Positions 22,651 through 33,668 of a stretch of DNA of 64,000 nt are shown piece by piece. Position numbers and translations under genes: made by a program. Numbering within the stretch: position 1 is the first letter of the stretch; each line of letters starts with the position of its first letter. The DNA is from Achatina immaculata. Its lineage: Eukaryota > Mollusca > Gastropoda > Stylommatophora > Achatinidae. Location: assembly GCA_009760885.1 (NCBI GenBank), contig CM019716.1, positions 40,001-104,000 on the forward strand, given 5' to 3'. Under the pieces are notes generated by a model. It saw only the letters and a program-made list of their open reading frames with translations. It was not told the origin of the DNA and made no database searches.

Positions 22651-22996
22651 TGCCTCTCTCTGTTGTTCTCTTCACAACTTCTTTGGTCAGGTCCTCCAGT
22701 TCGTTGTAATCGTCTGCAATGAAAACATTTCCAGGACCGGAAGCAAGCTTTGCCAAGACGGAGTGATTCATGCATGCAGTAGAAACGACCATGATCTCAA
22801 CGCCCAGCTTCTTTATCGTGCACGCCTCTTGAATTATCTGGCTCTCATTTTCTGTTCGTCCTTCTGTAACCAAGACAACCACCTGTTTCACGCCTGGTCG
22901 TGCCCCACGATCTTGGCATAACGATTCCCGGCGGACAGTCATCAAGGCTACATCAGTTCCGGCGCTTGCATTCAAGTATTGAGCATTCAGGATTGC
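22651..22996 (-). CDS. vWA module 1, second exon (degenerate metal site)
   Basis: This minus-strand exon encodes the second half of a von Willebrand A fold: AILNAQYLNASAGTDVAL (MIDAS threonine kept), VKQVVVLVTEGRTENESQI (the usual TDG aspartate is glutamate), and GVEIMVVSTACMNHSVLAKL through NVFIADDYNELEDLTKEVVK. The acceptor is 'gaacag' before GCAATC, phase 0, matching the donor at 24996. The donor is uncertain: a weak gtgcca after 22651, or a GC-type donor after 22654. Either leaves one codon base and so fits the two-base start of the exon at 15193. Confidence 0.75.
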
Positions 22997-23299
22997 CTGT
23001 TCATATACCAAATAAAAATGAAATGAAATATATCTACTTTTCAAAGCTTTCTAAAGTCGAATTTTTCCGAAGATTTTAGATAAAACTAGTAAGATGATTG
23101 TTCATTACTTGCCCTGCCGGATAGAGTCGGCGATCATGCGTCTCTGTCTCGTGCTACCCTTGGTTTTTTCGAGCAGTCCAAATATTTTTATTTGTCCTTG
23201 CCGTTTAATCAGTTTCCCCCGGTGTATTTTTTTCTTCTTCTTTCACTTCTTCTCCTCATTTTTCCAGTGGTAAAAGGTTGATAAGTATTTCCTTCATTA

Positions 23300-23580
23300 A
23301 ACGCTGGGTCTGAAATAATCGCCTGCCTCGTTTAAACGTCCGGGAAACAAGAAAAGGGAGGAGGGGGTAAATGGAATAATGTTTCGAATAAACACATTCC
23401 TCAAAATAAACGTCGGGTCCGACATAAATGCCAGGTCAGTTATCGTTTCTGTTTTTTCTGTGGAAAGTCGTAAGATATAGGCTAATACTGATGCTGCAGT
23501 ACCGTTAATTGTGAAAATTGGAATGAAAGTCTGCCTTGAATAGACGCCGGGGCTTTATTCACGGAAATACGGTATGTTGA
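23300..23580. repeat. Possible DNA-transposon-derived repeat
   Basis: The motif 'aataaacg(c/t)cgggtc(t/c)ga' recurs several times in variant form ('aacgctgggtctgaaataa', 'aaacgtcgggtccgacataa'). The stretch ends 'cacggaaatacggta'. The texture is that of a degenerate DNA-transposon repeat; no termini could be paired. Confidence 0.35.
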
Positions 23581-23599
23581 AATACATTATAACATAGTA

Positions 23600-24540
23600 T
23601 ATCTGTAATAGAATGACTATTTATATATTAAGGCACCCCTGAAATAGTATTGGCGCCAACTAAAATGGTTTTCTTGGCTACATCTGAAATTGTTTTCTAT
23701 TGGCCTGATTAAATCTTCTTGTGGAGTTCAATTTCATCTTATAAATTTCTTCTTGTTGTTGGTGTTCTAAAACCACCTAATTTTCTGTATTATACACTAA
23801 GAAAATACAACAAGACACCCAGGCTTTCAACTCCACAGAATAATACAGATACAACAACTTAACATAACTTGGCAGTCTTCCAACCAAAACAAACTGGTCA
23901 ACAATGAGAATTCCAACAAAGCCAACTGGTGTAGTTATATCTTCAGACAACACACATTTATTGATGGACAAAATGAAGGGTAAAATTATGAGGATGGAAA
24001 CGTAGCCATCAGGCTGAACAGAAATTACAATGACAATGCCCGGCGTGAGAGAACTCTACGCCATATGGGCGAAAACCTTACAATGTCCTTATACACATAA
24101 AATCATACTTACAACGTTCTATCAAAAACCTCAGCCATCACAAGAAAACCTAAATCCTCCAATTAACTACCAACAAATTGCCACTGCTAGAGACTCTTCC
24201 TAAACGAGATTTCATCTACATCAAAACTACTAAGGTTCTTCCTACCACACAAACAAGTAAGGCACTTCCTACACACAAACAAGTAAGGCTCCTTTAGACT
24301 AATCATGAGTGGTATTTATACCATCCCTACCCACTCAGTTTTCTCCATGCTGCACGCTTTTCCCAAGACCCCCGCTCAGTTGTCTCAACCAACCTACCAT
24401 TCAAACAAGGGTACTCACTCTATTAATTATTTCCTAAATACCAATCCTGGTTATAACCCCTGAGCCAAGAGAAATACTGGTATATATCACCATAACGCAT
24501 ATAATGTGTTCGGTTTACTCATCAAAAAGACACAGCTGAC
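23600..24540. other. Intronic/intergenic, nothing recognised
   Basis: No open frame or repeat that I can support. Confidence 0.35.
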
Positions 24541-24554
24541 TATGTTTATGTTTG

Positions 24555-24915
24555 TTTGTTCAATTTTACAAAGCAGCAGAGGGAGTGAGTAAAATGAGAA
24601 AAAAAAACGAATAGAAAGTATGAGAGTAAGATGAGAATGTATAAATAATAAAAACATACAATTTCCAATATTTCAATGTGATCCTTTTTCGAGGATTACA
24701 TACACAAACAAAACGATATATAACTTATCTGAGTGGCGTCCTACTGAATAGGTTTATGCCGTTTTGTTTGTGTATGTAATCCTCGAAAAAAGGCTCACAC
24801 CGAAATATTAGATAATGTATGTTCTTTCATTTATACTTTCTCATCTTACTCTCATACTTTCTATTCGATTTTTTTTTCTAATTTTACTCTATCTGCCGCT
24901 TTGTAAAATTGCACC
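24555..24915. repeat. Palindrome of two Penelope-type termini
   Basis: The arms (about 24555-24715 and 24760-24915) are inverted copies of one sequence with a spacer of about 45 bp. Shared words on the two arms include 'tttcgaggattacatacaca' and its reverse complement 'tgtgtatgtaatcctcgaaa'. The same sequence forms the ends of the Penelope-like copies at 28960-29140 and 31074-32323. Confidence 0.85.
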
Positions 24916-24995
24916 ATACACCTCTATTCACCTTTATTATTTGGACCAGTTTTACTGCAGTCACCATCCCTTTTATCTGTTTGTTTGTTCCATAC

Positions 24996-25210
24996 CTTTG
25001 CAATTTGTACGCGATGCTTAAGTTGATCAGAATCAATTATCAGGTGCAGATGTCGTCCTAGAATCGTAATAGACACTTGAGCAAATTCTGGGCCTAACCT
25101 GTGGCTGCTGACATAGGACCACACGAAGACCAGCTGCTTCCGGTAGTCCTCATATGTAGGGGCTGATTCAACCACAATGTGGATGTCCGCCTTGACAAGC
25201 GCTGCCGGGC
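24996..25210 (-). CDS. vWA module 1, first exon (degenerate MIDAS)
   Basis: This minus-strand exon encodes the N-terminal half of a von Willebrand A domain. ADIHIVVESAPTYEDYRKQL aligns with ADILIILDSSGSIRDIDF of module 2, so the DxSxS metal motif has become E-S-A-P-T. Core strands are kept (AQVSITILG). The acceptor is 'ttctaag' before GCCCGGC and the exon starts with two codon bases. The donor is GCA AAG|gtatgg (24990-24995), phase 0. The two-base start matches the one-base end of the GIMAP exon upstream, giving VSV-S-PAALVKADI across the junction. This is the basis for proposing a fused gene. Metal-dependent ligand binding is probably lost. Confidence 0.8.
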
Positions 25211-25737
25211 CTTAGAAGTACAACATTTACTTTAAAATTATTAGAACAAATAAAATAAATAAAATAGTTTAGAATTTATCCATGCACGAGTCACTCACAA
25301 ACCATTTCTCTTCTTTCTTGTAAATGAAAATTTAATCTCGGTCACTTGATTAATCGATGTTTAGAAGCGGCAAGTAATTAAGCATATTTAGATAGCTCAG
25401 TATCACGAATCCCTTACATTATATGAGCATTCATTAGCTGAAGAACTCCAAAATATACTGGCGTGGTTTCTTGGAATTAAAACAGAAAGTTCACCCCCCC
25501 TCCACCCCCGTGGCCCAGCTGTAAAAACTGGTGTTAGACACATTGTTTTCAGGAAGGTCGCCCTCGTAGAAGGAGAATATCATCATTCTCTACGAAAAAG
25601 CTGAATTTTCAGCTGTAAAATAAGTAGAACATGTTTGGCGTAGCTCCTAGTTATGACTGGTGACAACACATCAAACAATAAAAACTTACAGAACACAATA
25701 ACTTTTTCATATCTCTAGTAGCTAGAAAATCTAGTTA

Positions 25738-26008
25738 TTGATCTGTCTGTCTGTCTCTGTCTGTCTGTCTGTCTGTCTGTCAGTCTCTCTTTCTGTCTGT
25801 CTGTCTGTTTCTCTCTGTTTGTCTATCTCTATTCTCTCTGTCTCGTCTCTCTCTCTGTCTGCCTCTCTCTTTGTCTCTTTCTGTCTGTCTCTCTTTCTGT
25901 CTGTCTCTGTTTGTCTGTCTCTCACTGTCTCTGTCTGCCTCTGTCTCTTTCTATCTGTCTCTCTTTGTCTGTCTCTCACTGTCTCTGTCTGCCTCTCTCT
26001 GTCTCTTC
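25738..26008. repeat. (TCTG)n/(TCTC)n microsatellite
   Basis: About 270 bp of TCTG and TCTC words in irregular alternation. Long open frames on both strands (Leu/Ser/Val/Cys or Arg/Glu/Thr) are artefacts. Confidence 0.95.
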
Positions 26009-26270
26009 CGACAACTCCACAGTCTATACCAGTGACTACGACGATATCAACCTAGAATCAGCTCTTCAGATCGAGATAAATAATGTTATTAAATGGAGCA
26101 TCAATAACGGCATGATTATAAACACTTCTTTAAGTCACTTCTTATAACAGCAAGCCAGAAACTATAGAATGGAACAAAAAACAGCAATACAGCTCTGTAC
26201 TGTAACAATACAGATAGAAAACTTTAGCGAGCATAAAACGCTAGGCCTCACTATAGACCAGTGTTTCCCA

Positions 26271-26686
26271 AGTGGGCGATAACGCCCCTGTAGGTATTGG
26301 AAAGAACTGGAGGCGGTGAAACGAAAGGGGTCATTTGGAGGTGGAGGGCAGTGGAAGAAAAGTGAACAGTAGTAGGAGGATATTGAGGGAAGACGACGCA
26401 GCAGACGTGAGCAGTAATACCTTCCTTCTTATCACTTTTCAACCTGATATTGAGAAACTTGTGTCCCTACATGAAACTCCTTCACCATTTTAAAACTGAG
26501 AAAATAATGTAGTAGGTGGGTTACAAATGTACTCCTTTATATTACTGATAACTTAAGTTTTTAGTTGTATAATGCTCATCCTAGTTTAATAGGTCATTGT
26601 ACAAGTAGTATATGGGGGGGGGGGGGGGGAGGATGTGGCCTGGGAGAAAAGGGGGCGGTAGCCTGAACAGTCTGGGAAACACTGTA
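26271..26686 (+). mobile_element. hAT-like non-autonomous element (MITE)
   Basis: It is bounded by 'cagtgtttcccaagtgg' and, at the right, 'tctgggaaacactg', which are inverted with respect to each other. It contains several 'ggggcgg'/'gggggcgg' blocks, a G-run and no transposase. An 8-bp target duplication is not clean. A diverged relative lies at 6905-7166 (-). Confidence 0.7.
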
Positions 26687-26772
26687 CTAAAGTGAATGTC
26701 TGGGAAGAGTGAAAGTTCTTGTTTTAAAAATAATGTATAAATAACTTCACTGAACATTATAAATAGACTTAC

Positions 26773-27346
26773 TGACTGAAACTATTGACTCTGGCTGTCT
26801 CTGAGTCCAGGCGCTGATGACCAGCGACATCAGCTGCTGCAGCTGCTCTCTCTTGACGTTCACGTCATCAGTGAAGTTGTCGAACAGAACACACCTGTAG
26901 CCGCAGGCCTGCAACATCCTTCCCAGCGCTGAATCTCCATTTTGGGCCCTGCGCCATTCCTGTATTTTTTGTGGTGTTTTGGACTTCTCCATGACTTTTC
27001 TAAACACATCTCCATGACTAATCACGCAGATAACGCATCTTCTGACAAAATCCTCCCCGAACATGGCCTTCAACACGGCCATTACAAATTCATCTTGATC
27101 GCAGAAACAATGCCCAAATTTTAAAACGACAATAGCAGCGTGGAACCCACTAGAACATACTTTCAAAAGCTTTGGAACAATCCGCCTGCAGCTTTCCAAG
27201 ACATCTTTCTTATTACCGAGATTCAGTAAGGGCGATGAAGGGCAGTCAACAACTTTGACCCTGTAATTATCATAATTTATGGATACAGACTTGATGGCAC
27301 CTCTGTCTGATTCACATGTAAATTCTGGTACTCCCAAAATAGTTTC
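26773..27346 (-). CDS. GIMAP/AIG1-type GTPase domain, large exon
   Basis: This minus-strand exon encodes most of an AIG1-family G domain. It starts with ETILGVPEF, matching the end of the P-loop segment (GNSILG in the family). Then come a G3 position VVDCPSSP (the family has DTPG, so the glycine is lost), the conserved-box region AIVVLKFGH...FVMAVLKAMFGEDF, the G4-like ISHGD and the G5-like VLFDN. The acceptor is 'caacag' before GAAACT. The donor is GTC A|gtaagt (26767-26772), one codon base. The P-loop (GxxxxGKS) must be on an upstream exon, which I did not find between 27347 and the Penelope copy. GIMAPs are GTP-binding proteins linked to immune-cell survival in vertebrates and expanded in molluscs. 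Confidence 0.85.
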
Positions 27347-28300
27347 CTGTTGCGCTTTTACCTTGACCAGGCGGTCCGCATATTAAAAGGTTTATGTGGT
27401 TGTTTCTTATGTAAGAAGCCGGCAAAAAAGGCTGGGAATTTTAGAAAATAAACGTTATTATTTAATCTAGAACACGCTGTAATTCTTCACCACGGTATCT
27501 AATCTACTTCTCGCTAACTTCAGAAAGAACTGCTCTGGACAGAACTGGCAGGAAAACCTTGGTTGATGCTTATATGCTTCGTTGGGAGTGCAGAGGACTT
27601 CAGATAACACGTTACATTAGTTCATCTGGATAAAATGAAGGTATAAGTAATCAACCTGGCACCTGCAAATACTAATTTATGTCAAGAAATATGACGTGAA
27701 CATTTCTATGTTTCTTGCACTGTTTATTGTGTATGATGCAAAATACACACTGTTCTAGTGTATAGTAGCAGCAAGTGTTTTGCGTGAGCAGCAAATATGA
27801 GCGTGGGAAATCATAGTATTCTCTGAGCAGCTGCTGGCTTCATCAGCTCTGCGAGTCAGTGAGGCTCAAAACCTGCGGGCAAGACTGCCTCCTTTCCTCT
27901 CCGTTCTTTATATTTTCTTGCCAGTTCTCGATTTCAGAAGCGCGTATCTCTTCTTCTAGGTTACCTTGTCATCATTGTCTAGATCCGCCACACGTTCATA
28001 GTGTTGCCCTAGGACTATTTTACTACGCGATGAGTGTGTTAAATGAAACAAAACTACTGAAAAAAAAACACAGCAAATCTTTCATGACAGCAAATTAAAA
28101 CCAAATTCTTGAACAGTTAAAGGGTTATCATCAGTCATTGCAAATCGAACAAATCCATCATGTTGCTGTGCTCTGTCAGACAAATCCATGAAGGATCTTG
28201 GAAAGCTCTTCGGTTGATGTTTGGAAAAGGAGGAAAAAAAGAGGTGTGGGGGGCCCAAGGAGACGATAGGTCCAAGATATCACTGATACTCTAAACACGA
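27347..28300. other. Upstream region of the GIMAP exon, no exon recognised
   Basis: If the gene is intact, its P-loop exon and start should lie in this direction on the minus strand. I found no GxxxxGK(S/T)-coding open segment with splice sites. Confidence 0.35.
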
Positions 28301-29170
28301 CACTCACTGGAGAAGATACCCTGAACAATGCTTTATTTTACAGGCTGGCTGTCTCCACCCAGCTGGATCTAACAGTAAATTCAGCTTTCTTTAAACTACT
28401 TTACATTTCCACCAAGTTGCTACCTTATTCTATTTCAACTATTCATACCCAAATTTCTTGACAGCCTACGCACTTGTTGCTTTTTCTCGTTCTCGCTGCA
28501 GGCAATTAGAGGTGTTCTGGCCCTTTCTATCCTTCTGTGGCCGCTAGAATTCTTTGACAGCTTCCTTGTCTAGGCATCCTAACCAAGCAGTCTTGTCTTC
28601 TCAGTGTTCTCTATTCTGTCTGAACCTTCTTCCATCTACCCCTCGCCATATTGTTTTCTCACTTTTATTTTCTGCGTCATCTGTGGAAATTCTGATCAGG
28701 CCATAGATAGATATCCGATGGGAGCAAGGTGGGGGCGATCTGGGGCATAACGCCATGTTGTTTACCTTACCCTTTGTCACCCTAGCTTTTTCTCATTTCT
28801 CATCCAGTAGCCTGCTTCCACTTTGTGCTTCCCTGTGTCTTTCTGAGAACAATTTGTGCTGGTCTTTCTTACAGGGAAGATACCAGACAAGCTAACTGTT
28901 TAATTTTTCATCTATTTGTAATATTCAGTAATTTTTGTTCTGTTTCATTTAGTACAGATTATCTCTCTTGTGTTGTTTTTTAAATGTGATCCTTTAAAAA
29001 AAAAGCTTTGGCTGAAATATTGGATTGTTGCTTGTCTTCATTTATACGTACTCATCTTACTTTCTGCCCACTTTCCCTTACTCTTTCTATCTTTTTGTAA
29101 AACTGAACCATATACCTCTATCCATCTTCATTTCTTTTTTTCCTTTCCGTGGCTAATTAGTTTAATGCAG
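28300..29170 (+). mobile_element. Penelope-like element, 3' part
   Basis: The words 'ggctggctgtctccacccag' and 'tttaaactactttac' resemble, in opposite orientation, the region downstream of the endonuclease in the copy at 31500-32323. About 600 bp further right, 28960-29140 matches the terminal repeat of that element ('gctttggctgaaatattgg', then 'tttttgtaaaactgaaccata'). Coding sequence is not preserved. Confidence 0.65.
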
Positions 29171-30100
29171 TGCCAGAATTCATAGATCAAATCAAATTTG
29201 TTCTCACATAAATTTTCTTTCTCTCACGACCAAAGTGTTTTTCTTCAACGATTTTCGAGGCCAATTATACAGACATTTCTCTGGCACTTTACCTATTCTC
29301 AGAACCGTTTAATTATTTATGTCGAACATTTCCTAGTATTTGTATTGTATCTTTGGACTTCCATCTTTTGTGAGATAAGCCATGTTGAGATTATTTCCCC
29401 TGTAATATTATCCGGCTCCCATGCTCTCCCTTGTTTGCTACAGTACAGTTGTAGTAGTGGCTTCTAGAACTACGGGTTGTTCAGTGTTAATGCTGAAATG
29501 CTCATAGCTCTTGTTATTGTAAGTATCTTATTTTTCTCTTATTTCTTCTGTTAACACTGTCCTGTTATCACAAGCAGTTCCGTTTGTTGTTGAATTTAAT
29601 GAAATGAGGTGGGGGGGGGGGGATAATAATTTAACCGTTAACCAAAGGACGCAACCATCGAAAAATACATGAAAAGACCCGAGAACGAATCAAACATTCC
29701 TTTTTTATATATTTTCAGTGATTACATCTTGACTTTCGATTACTTTTTCACTCGCCTTTCGTGTATTATTTTATGAAGGATTTACTTTAACATTTCTTTT
29801 CAGATTTCATTACTTTTTTTTTCATGCACTCACATTTTTGTTCCTTCTTTGTATCTCTTTGTACAGAAACCAAAGTAAAATAAAACATTTCCTTGTGGAA
29901 TACTTTTATGCATTTTGTTTCTGCTTTCCTTTTGCCGTCAGTAACAAGTAGTATTTTTCTTAAGGCTACCTCTGTGCTAGAAGTGACAATGACTGATTGA
30001 ACGCTTCCTTGATGCTCACAAAATATCGTTTATATTGTGAGGCAAGATTTTGAAGTGGAGTTTTTCATATCTACTTCCTATGTGTATTTTTATGTGTCGT
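29171..30100. other. Intergenic, nothing recognised
   Basis: A G-run lies at 29611-29622. The rest is AT-rich and without a supported feature. Confidence 0.4.
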
Positions 30101-30104
30101 AATC

Positions 30105-30314
30105 GTAATCTCTCCAGAAAGTAAAACAACTAAAGAATCTGTGGAGAGGAACAGACAGAACCACAAAAATAAGATTTTTAAGGGCATGCATCTTTCCCAT
30201 GGCAACATATGCCTGTTAGATCTGGACACTTAACAAAACAGCTGAGAAACACGTAAATGCCTTTGAATGTAAATGCTACAGAAGAGCTCTTCAAATATCG
30301 TGGACACAAAAAAG

Positions 30315-30349
<35 letters not shown>

Positions 30350-30632
30350 TACAAGAACTTAATATTGAAGAAGGCTGGCTAGTAAAGAGAATTAAAGAGA
30401 GAAAACTTACATATTTTGTACACATTAAACGTTATGATAATCTAGAGAAAACCGTCTTAGAAGGGTACATAATGGGGAAAAAAAAGAGAGGAAGACCAAG
30501 ATGAAGATGGGTGCAAGATATCGTTGATAATCTGCAAATGGATGCATCAGCAGCAGGGCATCTTGCTTACAACTGAGAGGCCTACAGGGGAGCTGTTGGG
30601 GAGGCAAAGTTCCGCAAGGGACATGCAAATGA
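30105..30632 (+). mobile_element. RTE-type LINE 3' coding fragment (family R1)
   Basis: This plus-strand relic corresponds to the minus-strand R1 copies at 45719-46475 and 59850-60717. It reads from 'aaagtaaaacaactaaagaa' through the region equivalent to LWRGxDRTTKxRFLRACIFP to the GHANE-type end. A (TA)n expansion at about 30319-30348 replaces a short coding stretch, and there are several stops. Confidence 0.8.
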
Positions 30633-31073
30633 TTGACTGCACCAGAGTCCAGTTTGAAGTTCATGATCCAGAGTATCATCTTTTATACTCTTGATTTCGT
30701 TATCATATTCTCTCAAGGTTCATTTGTGGTGTCTGCCACGAGATACTTCTGTGATAAAAGATCACCTGATGCGTCTTATCGTGTCTTTCAAACTCCAGTA
30801 CTTCAGTCTCAAGCACTTGCTTTAAGCGTTTGCCTGAATGTCGTGTGTCACAATGTCAGAAGTGTCGTAAAATAAATGAGTTAGTCTTGTCACTGATTTG
30901 AATAAAACCTCCTCTTTTTTGAAGTACGGAATCTTAATTAAAAAGGTCAGCATCCTGCCCATTAGCTTTCTTTGCTCGTTTTATTCATGCCCCGTTTGCT
31001 CTACTATGTGTACTGTGCCGGTATTACATTTATAGATTAGTAATGGCTAAATCTAAATCAGTCTCGGTATTAG

Positions 31074-31470
31074 CGAGGTAGACAGAAGTGTATGGTGTAG
31101 TTTTACAAAGTGGCAGAGGGAGTGAGTAAAGTGAGAAAAAATGAATAGAAAGTATGAGAATATACAAATGAAAAACATACAACATCCGATATTTCGGCGT
31201 GAGCCTTTTTCGAGGATTAAATGCACAAACGAGACAAAAACAAATAACTAAACGAAGAACTTGTCTTAATATGGCCTCCTCCAGAAGTAGGAAACAGAGA
31301 AATGCATGTCCACTAGAAGATGCATAGAGACCAAGCAGATCACACAAAGGATAGGCCGATAGAGCCAATCGTAAAGAAGAGGTGGAGAGAGAGGAGAAAA
31401 ACAGGTGGTAGAAGGGGGAGGAAAGGCAATAGAATCATGATAGCCACTAGAGGAGAAGGTGTCGGGGGGT
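31074..31470. repeat. Left arm of the Penelope inverted repeat
   Basis: It is the inverted counterpart of 31934-32323. It carries 'gtgtatggtgtagttttaca', 'cctttttcgaggattaaatg' and 'gaggagaaaaacaggtggta'. The arms are about 390 bp with a spacer of about 460 bp. Confidence 0.85.
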
Positions 31471-31689
31471 GGGGGGGGGAAGGGGAAGCGGAGAGATAAT
31501 GAATGAAGAACATGAACACCTCCAGGGAGAAAATGTGAAACTAGTGAATAGGACAAGACCCTATAAACACCAATATGTTGCCAGAGAAGAAAAGAGGGTG
31601 GCAGTGGGGAGGGATAGCTAGGAGAAAGAAAGTAGAGTTTTAAAAAGGAGGAGGGGGTGGAGAACTAAAGAAGTTACAGAAAACTGAAG

Positions 31690-32323
31690 ACATTGTTAAT
31701 TCCAGCTGGGTGGAGACAGCCAGTCTAGAAAATAAGGCGCTGATCTAGGACCCTCCGAGATCGTACATCAGCAGAACAAGAGCGGATTGCACTAACAGAA
31801 ATGTCATGTTTTCCTCTGTGGTTGCTAAGGCAAAAATGTTTAGCCACAGGTGTCCAGGTCCTCTTAGAAATATAATTAAGATGTTGGCGAAATCGATCTC
31901 CTAAGCGTAAACCGATCTCACCTATGTACTTCCTCCCGACACCTTCTCCTCTAGCGGCTATCATGATTCTATTGCCTTTCCTTCCCCTTCTACCACCTGT
32001 TTTTCTCCTCTCTCTCCACCTCTTCTTTACGATTGGCTCTATCGGCTTATCCTTTGTGTGGTCCGCGTGGTCTCTATGCATCTTCTAGTGGACATGCATT
32101 TCTCTGTTTCCTACTCCTGGAGGAAGCCATATTAAGATAAGTTCTTCGTTTAATTATTTGTTTTTGTCTCGTTTGTGCATTTAATCCTCGAAAAAGGCTC
32201 ACTCCGAAATATCGGATGTTGTATGTTTTTCATTTATACATTCTCATACTTTCTATTCGTTTTTTCTCACTTTACTCACTTCCTCTGCCACTTTGTAAAA
32301 CTACACCATACACCTCTATCTAC
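31690..32323 (-). mobile_element. Penelope-like element with GIY-YIG endonuclease remnant
   Basis: The minus frame at 32081-31725 contains GRKYIGEIGLRLGDRFRQHL, then TPVAKHFCLSNH and RRVLDQRLIF. This is the GIY-YIG nuclease domain of Penelope-like retroelements: YIG motif, conserved arginine in GDRFRQH, and the AKHF block. The terminal repeat at 31934-32323 lies on its 5' side and overlaps the start of this frame. The inverted copy 31074-31470 lies on its 3' side. The reverse transcriptase is missing, so the copy is 5' truncated. Confidence 0.8.
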
Positions 32324-32679
32324 CTTTATTATTTAAACCAGTGTTAATTCAGTCGTCATCCCTTTTATCGGTATTAGCGACATCTGGAAGCAAAGTTTAT
32401 GAAGAGTTTATAAGATTTTGTTTTTCTCTTACGTCAAGTCCACTTTGTGCCATTTCAGTTACCTGCTTTGCTTGTCTTTCGTGGACTCATCTTTTATCTT
32501 CTGTTCAGTACAAAATTTACAAGTTTGTGTTTTTTCCCCCTTTTTTAAGCTCTCCAGTGCGCACAGGGGATGTTGGATACACATCGTATTTATCTTTGTA
32601 AAAATGTGAAAAAAAAGCTACAATTTATAAAACGACGAATCATAAACTTCGATGTCCAACTGAACCACTGGTGAATTGT

Positions 32680-33060
32680 TGGAGATGTGAGATCTATACT
32701 GAACTAAAATATTATGTTGAAGATACGTGATCTATATTGAACTAAAGTATTATATTGGAGATACGAGATCTATACTGAACTATTATGTTGGGTATACAAG
32801 ATCTTTACTGCGCTAATATGTTGGGGATACGAGATCTATACTGAACTGCGAGTATTATGTTGGAGATATGAGATCTTTACTGCACAATTATGTTGGGGAT
32901 ACGAGATCTATACTGAACTATTATGCTGGAGATGTGAGATCTTTACTGCACTATTATGTTGGAGATATGAGATCTATACTGAACTATTATGTTGGGGATA
33001 CGAGATATATACTAGACCAAAGCATTATATTGCAGATACGAGATATATACCTAGCAAACA
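32680..33060. repeat. 33-bp minisatellite, about 11 units
   Basis: The unit is 'gagatctatactgaactatt' plus 'atgttggagatac', with alternating 'tttactgc' variants. Confidence 0.85.
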
Positions 33061-33284
33061 CGTTTCAGTTGATTGGAAGTATACAGGTAAATGAATACAA
33101 AGTACTTATTTCATTGTACACTAAACTGTAATGCAGTGTAATTTGTTGTATGGTTTTTTCTTAATAATTAGAACATAAACTATGAAACTTTCACTCAAAA
33201 CATTAAGAAAAACGTATTTTTATGACCCCTTCTCGGTAACTAAATTTCGCTGTCAAATATCAGGGCCTAATCAATCTTTATTTT

Positions 33285-33668
33285 AGTTTCAGTGTGTCAC
33301 TACCAACATCTCAACATGTTTTCAAGCATTTTAGTCTCAGTGTATCACTACCAACATCTCAACATACCTTCAGGCATTTTAGTCTCAATGTATCAATACA
33401 ACATCTCAATATACCTGCAGGCATTTTAGTTTCAGTGTATCACTACCAACATCTCAACATACCTTCAATCATTTTAGTCTCAGTGTATCACTACCAACAT
33501 CTCAACATACCTTCAATCATTTTAGTCTCAGTGTATCACTACCAACATCTCAACATACCGTCAATCATTTTAGTCTCAGTGTATCATTACCAACATCTCA
33601 ACATACCTTCAAGCATTTTAGTCTCAGTGTATCACTACCAACATATCAACATACTTTCATGCTTTCTT
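33285..33668. repeat. 48-bp minisatellite, about 8 units
   Basis: The unit is 'cattttagtctcagtgtatc' + 'actaccaacatctcaacata' + 'ccttcaat'. Because 48 is a multiple of 3, one plus frame stays open with a 16-residue period. This is not evidence of a protein. Confidence 0.95.
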
